A DNA stretch of 57,624 bases from Flavobacteriaceae bacterium (GCA_024742935.1 JANSXN010000009.1:1-57624), one strand, 5' to 3'; shown: positions 26,890 to 35,510, counted from the first letter of the stretch. A program made the numbers and translations. Notes: generated from the sequence alone by a model not told the origin.

Positions 26890-27591
26890 AATATAAAACA
26901 TGAGACCGAGCTTTATGGCGGTCATGTTAATTGGCACTCCATCTATTTGTGCCTCTTCATTAAAAAATGAGTTGATTGTATATTGAATCTGAAGGTTAAA
27001 GGTATTATAACCAAAATTTAAAAAAGCTGTGTATCTCAATCTTTCGAATTCGTCAATTTTTGTTTCTCGAAATTTATCGCCATCCTGTTTAAAGACCGAT
27101 TTAAAATGAAAGGCATAGCCCAGTTTAACACCTCCATAAATACGCCAAAATTTGTATTCTTCATGGGTTGAGGTTCGCCATCTAAGTTCTAGGGGGAGTT
27201 CTATTTCATGTGTTTCAAACCGGTTTTTATCATAATCAATAAGGTCACTATCTAAAACACTAAATATTGACTCACCGGAAGCGTCTTTTCCCACAAAGAG
27301 ACTATGCCCATAGTTGTTATATGCATACCCCAAACCTGCAGCAATGGCAACATTTCTGGTTTTATTTAATGGCATATCCCTCAAAAATCCGAAATTAATT
27401 CCTCCCACAAAGCTTTCTGTTACGACTCCTTTAGGTCTTTCATTTAAAAAATTTACATTAATACCTAAGTAAATTTGATCTTCTCTATACAGTGAATCTA
27501 TCGTTTGACTCTTTTCAATCATTGAAGATTGTGCAATAGTGTAAAATGGTGAAATGAGTAGAGCAGATAAAAGCAAAAGACTGAATTTCAT
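26884..27591 (-). CDS. PorT-like outer-membrane beta-barrel protein
   Basis: The 235-residue protein has a signal peptide (LLLSALLISPFYTIAQ) and a series of amphipathic strands, ending in AIKLGLMFYIL with a terminal hydrophobic residue. LRDMPLNKTRN and LPLELRWRTSTHEEYKFWRIYGG are typical of a Bacteroidetes porin/PorT family. It lies beyond the ExbD genes on the same strand, but a terminator at 27698-27734 separates them, so it has its own promoter or depends on read-through. It could be a small structural or assembly barrel; a T9SS role is only suggested by the family name. Confidence 0.75.
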   Translation of the reverse strand: MKFSLLLLSALLISPFYTIAQSSMIEKSQTIDSLYREDQIYLGINVNFLNERPKGVVTESFVGGINFGFLRDMPLNKTRNVAIAAGLGYAYNNYGHSLFVGKDASGESIFSVLDSDLIDYDKNRFETHEIELPLELRWRTSTHEEYKFWRIYGGVKLGYAFHFKSVFKQDGDKFRETKIDEFERLRYTAFLNFGYNTFNLQIQYTINSFFNEEAQIDGVPINMTAIKLGLMFYIL

Positions 27592-27697
27592 TTCTTAAAA
27601 ATATTTTTTTTGACAGTTTACATCAAAATTTCTTTGTGATATAAAGTAGCGTTTGAAAAAATCATAACGCCTTGCTAAGATACTTTATTTTAGACCG

Positions 27698-27734
27698 AAA
27701 AAAAACGCCTTGAAAGAAAATCAATCAAGGCGTT
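27698..27734 (-). terminator. Rho-independent terminator of the exbB-exbD operon
   Basis: On the minus strand AACGCCTTGA (27734-27725) pairs with TCAAGGCGTT (27713-27704) across an 11-base loop and is followed by a T run (plus-strand A run 27698-27705). Confidence 0.88.
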
Positions 27735-27757
27735 ATCAAAAATAATAATTCTATTAA

Positions 27758-28240
27758 TTATTCAATGTTTGCAGCAGCTGTGCCGTCTCTTGTTGTATAA
27801 TTAATCTTGAGAGCATTGGCTTCTCTTAATTCTTGTTTAATATCAGAAATCAATCCCATGTTTGTTTCACCGTCAACTTTTAGAGCTGTAGTAAGAAACG
27901 GCACCAATTCTTCACGTTTGCTGGCGCGTTCAGCTTCAATAAAAGCTTGTACATCACTTACCTCAGCAAACTTATCATTGAGTTGTATTCTCGCTTCAGT
28001 TCCAAATTGTTCCTGATATCTGGGTAAAGGTTTTCCTGCGTAGATATACATTACCAAATCTTTTTTATCAAGTTTTTCAACTTCATCTGCGGTGGGTAAT
28101 ATATTTTCGATTAAGGGTGTGGTTTGTCTTAAAACGGTTACAACCATAAAGAAAAACAAGAGCATAAATACAATATCGGGTAAGGATGCTGTTGAAATTC
28201 CCGGTGTTCCGCCACCTGATTTTTTCTTAAACTTAGACAT
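27758..28240 (-). CDS. exbD: ExbD/TolR-type biopolymer transport protein (second copy)
   Basis: ExbD couples proton flow through ExbB to TonB. This 160-residue copy has a cytoplasmic start, one transmembrane helix with the essential aspartate Asp22 (SLPDIVFMLLFFFMVVTVLRQ region) and a periplasmic domain of about 110 residues. It is 17 bases after the first exbD copy and last in the operon. Two unequal ExbD proteins per ExbB are common in Bacteroidetes. Confidence 0.9.
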   Translation of the reverse strand: MSKFKKKSGGGTPGISTASLPDIVFMLLFFFMVVTVLRQTTPLIENILPTADEVEKLDKKDLVMYIYAGKPLPRYQEQFGTEARIQLNDKFAEVSDVQAFIEAERASKREELVPFLTTALKVDGETNMGLISDIKQELREANALKINYTTRDGTAAANIE

Positions 28241-28257
28241 AGTCTTTTAATGTGTTT

Positions 28258-28869
28258 TTATTGTCTTTTTTTAGGTTCTGCCTCAGATAATTTTTGAGGG
28301 TACATCGCTTTGAGCACGTCGAGCTGTTCTTTGAGCCTCTCTTTGTCTCCTCCCCAAGTTGCATCTGCAAAATTCTTTTCCATTACTCTATAAGGTTGAC
28401 CATAAAGACGCTGCGCCTCTCTATCTCTCAAATCATTGTATGCTGCAACCAATTCATTTTGAACGGCAATATACATCTTGTATGAGGTAAGCCTGTCATT
28501 CTGTAAAGAAATTACCGCTTTGTCAGGATTGTCTGACGATGTGGGATCATTGGCCCCCTGACAGTAATTACATGCTTCTTCGCCAACGCCGCCGCCATTA
28601 TCAAGAAACTCCATTGCTCTTTCTCTAAGATTTTTCAATTCAGCAGGTTCATCATTCACAAGTAATTGGTCATCTTTGTTTACCAATACAATAAACATAT
28701 TCTTTTTTCTTATTTCAGGTGGGTCTATTACATCATCAATGGGAGGAAGACGCCTGCTAATACCACTATCAGTCTCAATGGTTGTGGTAACCAAAAAGAA
28801 GATGAGCAGCAAGAAGGCGATATCTGCCATTGAGCCTGCGTTGACCTCTGGTGCTGATCGTTTAGCCAT
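28258..28869 (-). CDS. exbD: ExbD/TolR-type biopolymer transport protein (first copy, long)
   Basis: The 203-residue protein has the ExbD layout with Asp16 in the transmembrane helix (GSMADIAFLLLIFFLVTTT). The periplasmic domain is longer than in the second copy and contains ACNYCQGAND, a CxxC pair around residue 102 in an insert between the usual strands, that could form a disulfide or bind metal outside the membrane. It lies two bases downstream of the four-helix protein gene and upstream of the second exbD. It probably forms a mixed ExbB/ExbD stator for TonB or a T9SS-linked process. Confidence 0.9.
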   Translation of the reverse strand: MAKRSAPEVNAGSMADIAFLLLIFFLVTTTIETDSGISRRLPPIDDVIDPPEIRKKNMFIVLVNKDDQLLVNDEPAELKNLRERAMEFLDNGGGVGEEACNYCQGANDPTSSDNPDKAVISLQNDRLTSYKMYIAVQNELVAAYNDLRDREAQRLYGQPYRVMEKNFADATWGGDKERLKEQLDVLKAMYPQKLSEAEPKKRQ

Positions 28870-28871
28870 AA

Positions 28872-29285
28872 TTAATTTTTAATTAATTTTTTTACTCCTG
28901 AGTAAATCATGAGTCCAATTGCAATAAAGGTTAAGAAGTAAAAGGTTCTTAATCCTGTACCCACCCATTTAGATCCGCTTTCAGAAACTACAAGAACACC
29001 GTCTTTGTAAACTTCAACTCCTTCTGAAAGCACAAATGAAATCACGATTACAAGAACAAACAGTCCCAATGAAATGAGTGTTTTCTTCAACGTGTCTTTA
29101 TTGGAGAACAGTTGAGTGAAAGAGAAGAGCAACGTAAAAAGGATTGCAATCCCCAACACTACATATGCAATTGTCATATATGTTGAAATTGTACCTTCAT
29201 TTCCTGATAAAATTGTAGCTAAAAGCGCAATACCTATAAGCGCTAATATCAAAACTACAATTCGTATTATTTTATGTAAAGCCAT
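28872..29285 (-). CDS. Four-helix membrane protein in the exbB-exbD operon
   Basis: The 137-residue protein has four hydrophobic segments (IIRIVVLILALIGIALLATI; TIAYVVLGIAILFTLLFSF; LISLGLFVLVIVISFVL; TFYFLTFIAIGLMIYSGV) with an extracytoplasmic loop between the third and fourth. No known domain is recognised. The tight spacing, 24 bases from exbB and two from exbD, suggests an accessory subunit of the energiser. Confidence 0.75.
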   Translation of the reverse strand: MALHKIIRIVVLILALIGIALLATILSGNEGTISTYMTIAYVVLGIAILFTLLFSFTQLFSNKDTLKKTLISLGLFVLVIVISFVLSEGVEVYKDGVLVVSESGSKWVGTGLRTFYFLTFIAIGLMIYSGVKKLIKN

Positions 29286-29309
29286 AGTATAGAATTATGG
29301 TATTAATGA

Positions 29310-30110
29310 TTATTTGTTTTTATGAGCCACCAAGATATCAATCAAAGTGATGGATGCATCTTCCATATCATTTACAATTCTGTCTATTTTTGCAACGATG
29401 TAGTTGTAAAAAATCTGAAGAATGATGGCTACAATTAGACCAAATACAGTTGTTAAAAGTGCCACTTTAATACCACCTGCAACAAGAGAGGGCTGCATAT
29501 CGCCGGCTGCTTCAATTTTATCAAAGGCAATAATCATACCAATTACTGTACCCATGAAACCAAGCATTGGAGCCAATGCAATAAATAAGGAGATCCAGGA
29601 GACGTTTTTCTCGAGTTGTCCCATTTGAACTCCTCCATAAGATACAACCGCTTTTTCTGCAGCGTCTACACTTTCATTTGCTCTGTCAAGACCCTGATAA
29701 TAAATGGAAGCAACAGGTCCTTTTGTATTTCTACAAACTTCCTTAGCCGCTTCAACACCACCGCTTTGTAAAGCGTCTTCAACTTCTTGAGCAAGTTTCT
29801 TAGTGTTTGTTGTAGAAAGGTTTAGGTATATGATTCTTTCGATAGCAATTGCCAAACCTAAAATCAAACATAAAAGTACAATCCCCATAAAGCCGGGACC
29901 ACCTTCTATAAAACGCTTTTTTAATTCTTGATGAAATCCAAGGGATTCTTCAGCTTCTGGCATATCCTCTTGAAGGGATGCTGCACTAACTGTTGTTGTG
30001 ATTGTTTGAATGTCTTCAGGGAAAACCTGAGGTTCATTGTAATCATTTGCATTTACTGATACAGTAAGCATTACTGCTGCAACTGTTAAAATAGAAAATA
30101 ATCTTTTCAT
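29310..30110 (-). CDS. exbB: MotA/TolQ/ExbB proton channel protein
   Basis: ExbB forms the proton-conducting stator pentamer. The 266-residue protein has an N-terminal signal-like segment (FSILTVAAVMLTVSVNA) and a periplasmic stretch of about 50 residues, then transmembrane helices: GIVLLCLILGLAIAIERIIYL, WISLFIALAPMLGFMGTVIGM and ALLTTVFGLIVAIILQIFYNY. The GTVIGMIIAF motif is typical. The extended N terminus is usual for Bacteroidetes. It leads an operon with a four-helix protein and two exbD genes; a -7-like TATCTTTA lies about 30 bases upstream. Confidence 0.92.
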   Translation of the reverse strand: MKRLFSILTVAAVMLTVSVNANDYNEPQVFPEDIQTITTTVSAASLQEDMPEAEESLGFHQELKKRFIEGGPGFMGIVLLCLILGLAIAIERIIYLNLSTTNTKKLAQEVEDALQSGGVEAAKEVCRNTKGPVASIYYQGLDRANESVDAAEKAVVSYGGVQMGQLEKNVSWISLFIALAPMLGFMGTVIGMIIAFDKIEAAGDMQPSLVAGGIKVALLTTVFGLIVAIILQIFYNYIVAKIDRIVNDMEDASITLIDILVAHKNK

Positions 30111-30190
30111 TGCTATCGTCTTAAAGTTTGTTTTTAGTTAAGGGTTTAAAGATATAAAAATTATTATTTAAAATACAATTAAATGTTTTG

Positions 30191-30278
30191 CAGAGAGGAA
30201 GGGATTCGAACCCTCGATACGCTTTTGGCGTATACACACTTTCCAGGCGTGCGCCTTCGACCACTCGGCCACCTCTCT
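30191..30278 (-). tRNA. tRNA-Ser (anticodon GGA)
   Basis: The minus strand folds as an 88-base class II tRNA. The acceptor stem pairs AGAGAGG with CCTCTCT, with discriminator G. The D arm begins GCCGAGTGG, the anticodon loop is CTGGAAA with anticodon GGA, a long variable arm pairs TACGC with GCGTA, and the T arm contains GGGTTCGAATCCC. The variable arm and G discriminator identify serine. CCA is not encoded. It would read UCC and UCU codons. Confidence 0.96.
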
Positions 30279-30369
30279 AAGTTTTCACACGCCACCAGAA
30301 TGGTTGATGTATTACAGTGTGCCAAATAACAAAAAAAATCTTACTTAGTGAAATTTTCTTCGGTTAAAT

Positions 30370-31398
30370 TTACATCATTTCTCCTCTTAAGGATGTTTCA
30401 AATATGGTTTTGAAGACTTTAGCAGAAATTTTTTGTCCAAGAAGGTACATTAATTTTGTAATGGCAGCTTCGGTTGTAATATCCTTACCAGAAATGACTC
30501 CTATTTTTTTCAACTTTACACTGGTTTCATATTGACCCATCGTGACACTCCCTCCAGAACATTGTGTAACATTAATGACGGGTGTTCCTTTTTTAATAAC
30601 TTGTTCAATTAATTCAACAAACCAATCTTCATCAGTGGCATTACCGGCACCATAGGTTTCCAAAACCACACCTTTTAATGTCGAAATTGCAAGAATTTGG
30701 GTTAAAATCTCTTTGGATATTCCGGGGAACAGCTTGATGAGAATTACATTAGTATCAAGGTGAGTATGTACTACAAACTTTTTCTTTTTGCTATTTTTCC
30801 AAAGCTTACCCTCGTTAACAGAAAGGTGAACCCCGCTTTCAATTAAGGGTGGATAATTTAAAGAGGCAAAGGCTTCAAAATGTTCTGCATTGATTTTTGT
30901 GGTGCGGTTTGCCCGATACAGTTTGTATTCAAAATAAAGGCCTACCTCTGTTATTTTTGGTTTGTTGTTTTCGCGCAAGCTTGCTATTTGAATGCTTGTA
31001 ATTAAATTTTCCTTAGCATCTGTGCGCAAATCACCTATGGGCAATTGTGAGCCTGTAAAAATAACAGGCTTATCAATGTTTTCAAGCATAAAACTCATTG
31101 CAGAAGCGGTGTATGACATAGTATCACTACCGTGAAGCACAACAAAACCATCCTGTTCTTTGTAATTTTCTCTTATAATTTCAGCCAGTTTAACCCAGTA
31201 TTTGGGGTGCATATTTGAACTGTCAATGGGATTTTCAAAACTTTTTGTTGAAATAGTACAGTCTAATAATTTCAACTCAGGGATGTGAGCTAACAATTCA
31301 TCAAAATTAAAACTTTTCAGAGCTCCGGATTCAAAATCCTTAATCATACCGATGGTTCCGCCGGTGTAAATGAGTAGTATGTTTGGTTTCTTGTTCAA
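30370..31398 (-). CDS. ansA: Type I L-asparaginase
   Basis: This cytosolic asparaginase hydrolyses Asn to Asp and ammonia. The 342-residue protein has ILLIYTGGTIGMIKD with the catalytic Thr, VVLHGSDTMSYTASAMSFML with the second catalytic Thr-Asp, and PVIFTGSQLPIGDLRTDAKENL. There is no signal peptide, matching the low-affinity type I group rather than periplasmic type II. It is downstream of tatD on the same strand, with a 101-base gap that contains a perfect palindrome. Confidence 0.92.
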   Translation of the reverse strand: MNKKPNILLIYTGGTIGMIKDFESGALKSFNFDELLAHIPELKLLDCTISTKSFENPIDSSNMHPKYWVKLAEIIRENYKEQDGFVVLHGSDTMSYTASAMSFMLENIDKPVIFTGSQLPIGDLRTDAKENLITSIQIASLRENNKPKITEVGLYFEYKLYRANRTTKINAEHFEAFASLNYPPLIESGVHLSVNEGKLWKNSKKKKFVVHTHLDTNVILIKLFPGISKEILTQILAISTLKGVVLETYGAGNATDEDWFVELIEQVIKKGTPVINVTQCSGGSVTMGQYETSVKLKKIGVISGKDITTEAAITKLMYLLGQKISAKVFKTIFETSLRGEMM

Positions 31399-31433
31399 GG
31401 TTTCAGGTTTTGCTTCGCACAGTTCGCTGCGCT

Positions 31434-31449
31434 CCCCGACTTGTCGGGG
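31434..31449. repeat. Perfect GC-rich palindrome between tatD and ansA
   Basis: CCCCGAC-TT-GTCGGGG is far richer in G and C than its surroundings. There is no adjacent T tract on either strand. It resembles dispersed intergenic palindromes and could also slow transcription between the two genes. Confidence 0.5.
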
Positions 31450-31499
31450 CAGGCTGTGTCAGGTTCAAAAATAAAAATTCTATTAATTACGCCTCACAA

Positions 31500-32267
31500 C
31501 TATACACCAAAAATGTCTTTTGAGTTTTGGGTTGTTATAGCTGCGACTTCTTCAACTGAAATACCGTACAATTTAGCTACTTTTTCTGCAACAAGCATTA
31601 AATAACTACTTTCGTTGCGCTTGCCGCGAAAAGGTGCCGGTGCCAAATAGGGTGAATCTGTTTCTAAAACGATGTGTTCCAATGCGATTTCATTCAGAAA
31701 TTGATCAATCTTCCCGTTTTTAAAAGTAACCACGCCTCCAATGCCTAGTTTCATATTGTAAGAAATGGCTTGTTTTGCTTGTTCCTGAGTTCCCGTAAAA
31801 CAGTGAAATATTCCAAATAAGTCATCAGATTTTTCGGTTTCCAATACTTCAAATATTTCATCAAAAGCATCCCTGCAATGAATCACAATGGGAAGTTTTT
31901 TTTGTTTTGCCAGTTGAATCTGTCTTCTGAAAGCGTCCTGTTGAATAGTCAAAGTGCTTTTGTCCCAATAAAGATCAATTCCAATTTCGCCCACGGCATA
32001 AAAATCACGATTTTCAAATTGCTGTTCAACAAAGGTCAACTCATCTTCATAGTTTTCTTTAACAGAAGTGGGGTGCAAACCCATCATTAAAAATACATTT
32101 TCAGAATACTTTTTTTCCAATTCATACATAGCCTCAGCATAAGAAGAATCAATCGCAGGAATAAAAAAACGTTTGATTTTTTGGTCAAAAGCACGTTGCA
32201 TCATAGCATCACGATCTTCATCAAATTGCTTACTGTATAGATGTGTGTGGGAGTCAGTTAAAATCAT
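31500..32267 (-). CDS. tatD: TatD family metal-dependent hydrolase
   Basis: TatD proteins are TIM-barrel deoxyribonucleases with 3'-5' exonuclease activity on DNA and RNA. The 255-residue protein has the metal motifs DSHTHLYSKQF at the N terminus, GEIGIDLYWDKS, PIVIHCRDAFDE, FHCFTG and ETDSPYLAPAPFRG. ATG 32267 is chosen because it gives the standard start MILTDSHTH; an upstream extension would overlap the divergent promoter at 32297. The usual length is about 255-265. Confidence 0.93.
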   Translation of the reverse strand: MILTDSHTHLYSKQFDEDRDAMMQRAFDQKIKRFFIPAIDSSYAEAMYELEKKYSENVFLMMGLHPTSVKENYEDELTFVEQQFENRDFYAVGEIGIDLYWDKSTLTIQQDAFRRQIQLAKQKKLPIVIHCRDAFDEIFEVLETEKSDDLFGIFHCFTGTQEQAKQAISYNMKLGIGGVVTFKNGKIDQFLNEIALEHIVLETDSPYLAPAPFRGKRNESSYLMLVAEKVAKLYGISVEEVAAITTQNSKDIFGV

Positions 32268-32296
32268 AATTGCAAAACTAATTGATTTTGATGAGT

Positions 32297-32304
32297 TATC
32301 TTTG
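32297..32304 (+). promoter_or_regulatory. -7 element for the retropepsin-like gene
   Basis: TATCTTTG matches TAnnTTTG. Transcription would start near 32310, only about ten bases before the proposed TTG start at 32320. It lies 30 bases upstream of the divergent tatD start. Confidence 0.55.
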
Positions 32305-32319
32305 TCAAAAAAAATAGAA

Positions 32320-32760
32320 TTGAGCAGTTTACGAATATTTTTAGAATCCAAAAACTTTAAGCGCATTGCTTTAAAGAAAATAAACTCAAATCATTTTGAA
32401 ATCAAGGCAAAAGTTAATGGCATTTTAGGCACATTTATTCTTGACACAGGGGCTTCAAATAGTTGTATTGGGATGGACAGTATTGCACATTTTGATCTTG
32501 ATGTGATGGAAAGTGAGGTAAAAGCAGCCGGTGCAGGCGCGACAAATATGGTCACTCAGATTGCTGAAGGCTATTCACTTGAAATTGGTGAATGGAAAGA
32601 TAAAAAAGTGGATTTTGTAGTGTTTGATTTAACCCACGTGAATGAAGCGCTTCAAATTGCTGAAGCAGATGCAGTGAACGGAATCATTGGTGCTGATGTT
32701 TTAAAACAAGCAAGGGCCGTGATTGATTATGGAAGAAATTGTGTGTATTTAAAAAAATAG
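32320..32760 (+). CDS. Retropepsin-like aspartic protease family protein
   Basis: The 146-residue protein has a single FILDTGASNSCIG motif (Asp42), followed by AAGAGATNMVTQ and NGIIGADVLKQARAVIDY, the pattern of clan AA aspartyl proteases that act as dimers. TTG 32320 gives the start MSSLRIFL, the form I recall in flavobacterial homologues. Longer starts would run through the promoter at 32297 and overlap tatD. There is no signal peptide. The substrate is unknown. Confidence 0.78.
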   Translation: MSSLRIFLESKNFKRIALKKINSNHFEIKAKVNGILGTFILDTGASNSCIGMDSIAHFDLDVMESEVKAAGAGATNMVTQIAEGYSLEIGEWKDKKVDFVVFDLTHVNEALQIAEADAVNGIIGADVLKQARAVIDYGRNCVYLKK

Positions 32761-32783
32761 TTCACATCAGTCTTTGTTTTTTG

Positions 32784-32791
32784 TATCTTTA
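32784..32791 (+). promoter_or_regulatory. Putative -7 element of the two-component operon
   Basis: TATCTTTA resembles TAnnTTTG with final A and lies 18 bases before GTG 32809. No clear -33 box is present. Confidence 0.4.
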
Positions 32792-32808
32792 AATAAAATT
32801 TGCCCCAA

Positions 32809-34830
32809 GTGAAAAAAATATTCTTTGTTTTTACACTCTTTTTTTGTTTATCACTTTTTACTGCCAACGCTCAAGTGGAGGTGGAATATTACAAAAAAGT
32901 GATTGACACTACATCTGATATTGAATTAAAACTCACCGCTATCGATTCCTTGCTCACCATTCATTGGAAAGAGAGCAATTTTGTTGAATTTGTAGATAAT
33001 TCTGTTGCTTACATAAACTTAGCTGAGAAAGCGGGTCGTTATGATGATATGACAAAAAAGGCAATGAATGTTTCTTTTCCCTTGATTAATTACCTCAGCA
33101 ATCCGCAAAAATCCATTAATCTGTTGAACCGTGTTATAAAACATGAAAAAAACTTAACTGACAGTTTTTTAAGGGGAGGTATTTATTTAAAACGCGGAGG
33201 TGCATATTTCAACATTAACACTCAAAAGGCGATTGATGATTACAGTTTGGCCATTGAAATCTATGAAGAAAAAGATGCTATTTACAAAGCTGATGCTTTT
33301 TTGTTTAGAGGGCAGGCTTATTCTGCTTTGGGCCAATTTGTAGCTGCGAGTGAGGATTATAAAGCAGCATATGACCTTTTTGAAAAAGAAAAAGACTTTG
33401 AGTATATGTTACATGCTCGCAGTGGCGAAATTGTCATGTACAGTAAAAACGGGTTTTTAGAAAAGTCACTTGAGCAAAGATCTTCATTAATTAAAAGTCT
33501 ATTGGATTTAAAATTATTTCAATATTTGAGTACTCAATATTACAACCAATCTATAGATTATAAAAAACTTGAGAAAAACGACTTACGGTATGAGTACCTT
33601 CAAGAAGCTTTAAAATATGCTGATTCAGCTTTAAACCCTCCATTTGTATATACTGCTGTTTACAGTTCGCTATCAGACCATTTCAGTTCAACTAAAAACT
33701 CCTATGAGGCTTTAAATTTTTTGGAAAAAGCACAGGATTACCTGAGTGAGATTCCAAATGACAAATATGCCAATTCTATCTATTTAATGGCATTGATTCA
33801 TTATCAAAAGGAGAGCAAACAATGGAACGAAGCTAAAGAAAATAGTTTAAAAAGACTTACACTTGTTGAAAGCATTGGTCTGGACGAAGAAAATATACAT
33901 ACTCATAAATCACTTTCTGAAATTTACTCAAATTTGAACGACAATGAACGTGCTTTTTATCATTTAGAGAAACACTCCAATTTAAAAGACTCTCTATACA
34001 ATCAAAGCAATACAAATGCTCTGATTTATTATCAAACTCTTTATGAAACAGAAAGGCAAGAAAAAGAGCTCAATGAGAAAAAAAACAGTATCGCAATCTT
34101 AGAGGAAAAAAACAGCTCTATTAAAAAACAATTTTTTTATGGAGGCGTTGCCTTGAGCTTTGGTTTTCTACTTATATTTCTTTACAAAAATCAGAAAAGT
34201 CTCAAGGTTAAAAAAGAACTTCAGGAAAAATACACTCAGGATTTACTTTTGGCTCAGGAAGAGGAAAGAAAAAGAGTTTCAAAAGATTTACACGATGGTA
34301 TTGGTCAAAGTTTGCTTCTAATTAAAAATAAAGTGGTATTGAATAAGGATGATTCAACAAAAAATCTGGTAGAAAATGCCATTGAGGAGGTTCGTTCCAT
34401 CTCGAGAGCACTCCATCCCTTTCAACTTCAAGAACTTGGAATCACCAAAGCCATTGAAAATATTCTCTATCAAATTGATGAAACCACAGCGCTTTTCATT
34501 ACCAAAGAAATTGAAAATATCGATGGGATTTTCAGTATAGAAAAAGAAGTGAATATATATCGTATTGTTCAGGAGAGTTTGAACAATGTATTAAAACATT
34601 CTAAAGCATCTGCTGTAAAGATTGAAATTACTAACAAAGAAAAAGATGTTCAAATGTGCATTCGTGATAACGGTGTTGGATTTGATTTTTCTGAACGAAA
34701 AAACGATTTTAATAGTCTCGGCTTAAAAACACTCAAGGAAAGAACACGGCTTCTTCAAGGTATTATGAAAATTGATTCAGAAACAACCGGCAAAGGAACT
34801 ACACTTACATTTATTATACCTAAAAAATGA
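32809..34830 (+). CDS. TPR-containing sensor histidine kinase (NarX/DesK type)
   Basis: The 673-residue protein has a signal peptide (FFVFTLFFCLSLFTANAQ), a periplasmic TPR-like helical array (about 25-390), a coiled coil, one transmembrane helix (GGVALSFGFLLIFLY) and a cytosolic kinase. HisKA_3 has the phosphoacceptor His495 in EEERKRVSKDLHDGIGQSL, and the ATPase has NIYRIVQESLNNVLKHS and IRDNGVGFDF. GTG 32809 is preferred over TTG 32800 because the signal peptide starts MKKIFF. The stop overlaps the response regulator start (ATGA). The stimulus is unknown; TPR periplasmic sensors probably bind a peptide or protein. Confidence 0.9.
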   Translation: MKKIFFVFTLFFCLSLFTANAQVEVEYYKKVIDTTSDIELKLTAIDSLLTIHWKESNFVEFVDNSVAYINLAEKAGRYDDMTKKAMNVSFPLINYLSNPQKSINLLNRVIKHEKNLTDSFLRGGIYLKRGGAYFNINTQKAIDDYSLAIEIYEEKDAIYKADAFLFRGQAYSALGQFVAASEDYKAAYDLFEKEKDFEYMLHARSGEIVMYSKNGFLEKSLEQRSSLIKSLLDLKLFQYLSTQYYNQSIDYKKLEKNDLRYEYLQEALKYADSALNPPFVYTAVYSSLSDHFSSTKNSYEALNFLEKAQDYLSEIPNDKYANSIYLMALIHYQKESKQWNEAKENSLKRLTLVESIGLDEENIHTHKSLSEIYSNLNDNERAFYHLEKHSNLKDSLYNQSNTNALIYYQTLYETERQEKELNEKKNSIAILEEKNSSIKKQFFYGGVALSFGFLLIFLYKNQKSLKVKKELQEKYTQDLLLAQEEERKRVSKDLHDGIGQSLLLIKNKVVLNKDDSTKNLVENAIEEVRSISRALHPFQLQELGITKAIENILYQIDETTALFITKEIENIDGIFSIEKEVNIYRIVQESLNNVLKHSKASAVKIEITNKEKDVQMCIRDNGVGFDFSERKNDFNSLGLKTLKERTRLLQGIMKIDSETTGKGTTLTFIIPKK

Positions 34831-35462
34831 ATTTTAACTCCATAATAACTGCAGATGATCATCCACTTTTGTTAAAGGGTCTAAATGATTTTTTGATTGA
34901 AAAGAAATACAATATTATTGGCAGTGCTTCAGATGGAAATAAAGCGTTAGACCTGATTGAAAAATTGAGCCCAGACATTGCCATACTAGACATACAAATG
35001 CCTCATTTATCAGGAATAGATATCGCAAAAAAATGCAATGAAAAAAAACTTAAAACCAAAATTATTTTAATGACTTTTCACAAAGAAGCATCACTTTATT
35101 TTGAAGCAAAAGAATTGCATATTTATGGATATTTATTAAAAGATTTTGCGATAGAGGAAATTGAAAATTGCATCGCTTCTGTTTTACCGAATAAACCTTA
35201 TTTTAGTAACAAAATCAAGGAACTGCTTCAACTCAATACACCAAAAAACAATCATTTACAGTCGCTTACTCCCTCAGAAAGAAAAATATTGAAATTCATT
35301 GCAAAAGATAAAACAAATAAAGAAATTGCAGATGTGTTGTTTATCTCTCCTCGCACAGTTGAAAAACATCGCAGCAACATCATTCAAAAATTAAACCTGG
35401 AACCCAAAACAAATTCTCTTCTCATCTGGGCAAAAGAAAATCAAGACAAAATTAATTTTTAA
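34827..35462 (+). CDS. LuxR/NarL-type response regulator
   Basis: The 211-residue protein has a receiver with acidic pair Asp10/Asp11, phosphoacceptor Asp55 (AILDIQMPHLSG), LMTF for the Thr switch and YLLKD for the Lys. The C-terminal helix-turn-helix is LTPSERKILKFIAKDKTNKEIAD followed by SPRTVEKHRSNIIQKL. It is coupled to the kinase by a four-base overlap. A perfect palindrome of its expected binding type starts three bases after its stop. Confidence 0.94.
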   Translation: MNFNSIITADDHPLLLKGLNDFLIEKKYNIIGSASDGNKALDLIEKLSPDIAILDIQMPHLSGIDIAKKCNEKKLKTKIILMTFHKEASLYFEAKELHIYGYLLKDFAIEEIENCIASVLPNKPYFSNKIKELLQLNTPKNNHLQSLTPSERKILKFIAKDKTNKEIADVLFISPRTVEKHRSNIIQKLNLEPKTNSLLIWAKENQDKINF

Positions 35463-35464
35463 AA

Positions 35465-35480
35465 TACGTAATTCTACGTA
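35465..35480. promoter_or_regulatory. Palindromic candidate operator TACGTA-ATTC-TACGTA
   Basis: Two identical self-complementary hexamers are separated by four bases, the size expected for a dimer of LuxR-type DNA-binding domains. It sits just after the response regulator stop and 22 bases upstream of the -7 box at 35503, at the place where a -33 box would be. An activator site is the simplest reading; binding by the neighbouring regulator is inference. Confidence 0.6.
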
Positions 35481-35502
35481 TATCTTTTTAACCAAAATAC
35501 CC

Positions 35503-35510
35503 TATATTTG
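35503..35510 (+). promoter_or_regulatory. -7 element downstream of the palindrome
   Basis: TATATTTG matches TAnnTTTG, but no TTTG lies 18-21 bases upstream; the palindrome occupies that spot. This fits an activated promoter that reads the small ORFs at 35595 and 35694 and perhaps the CAP gene. Confidence 0.6.
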
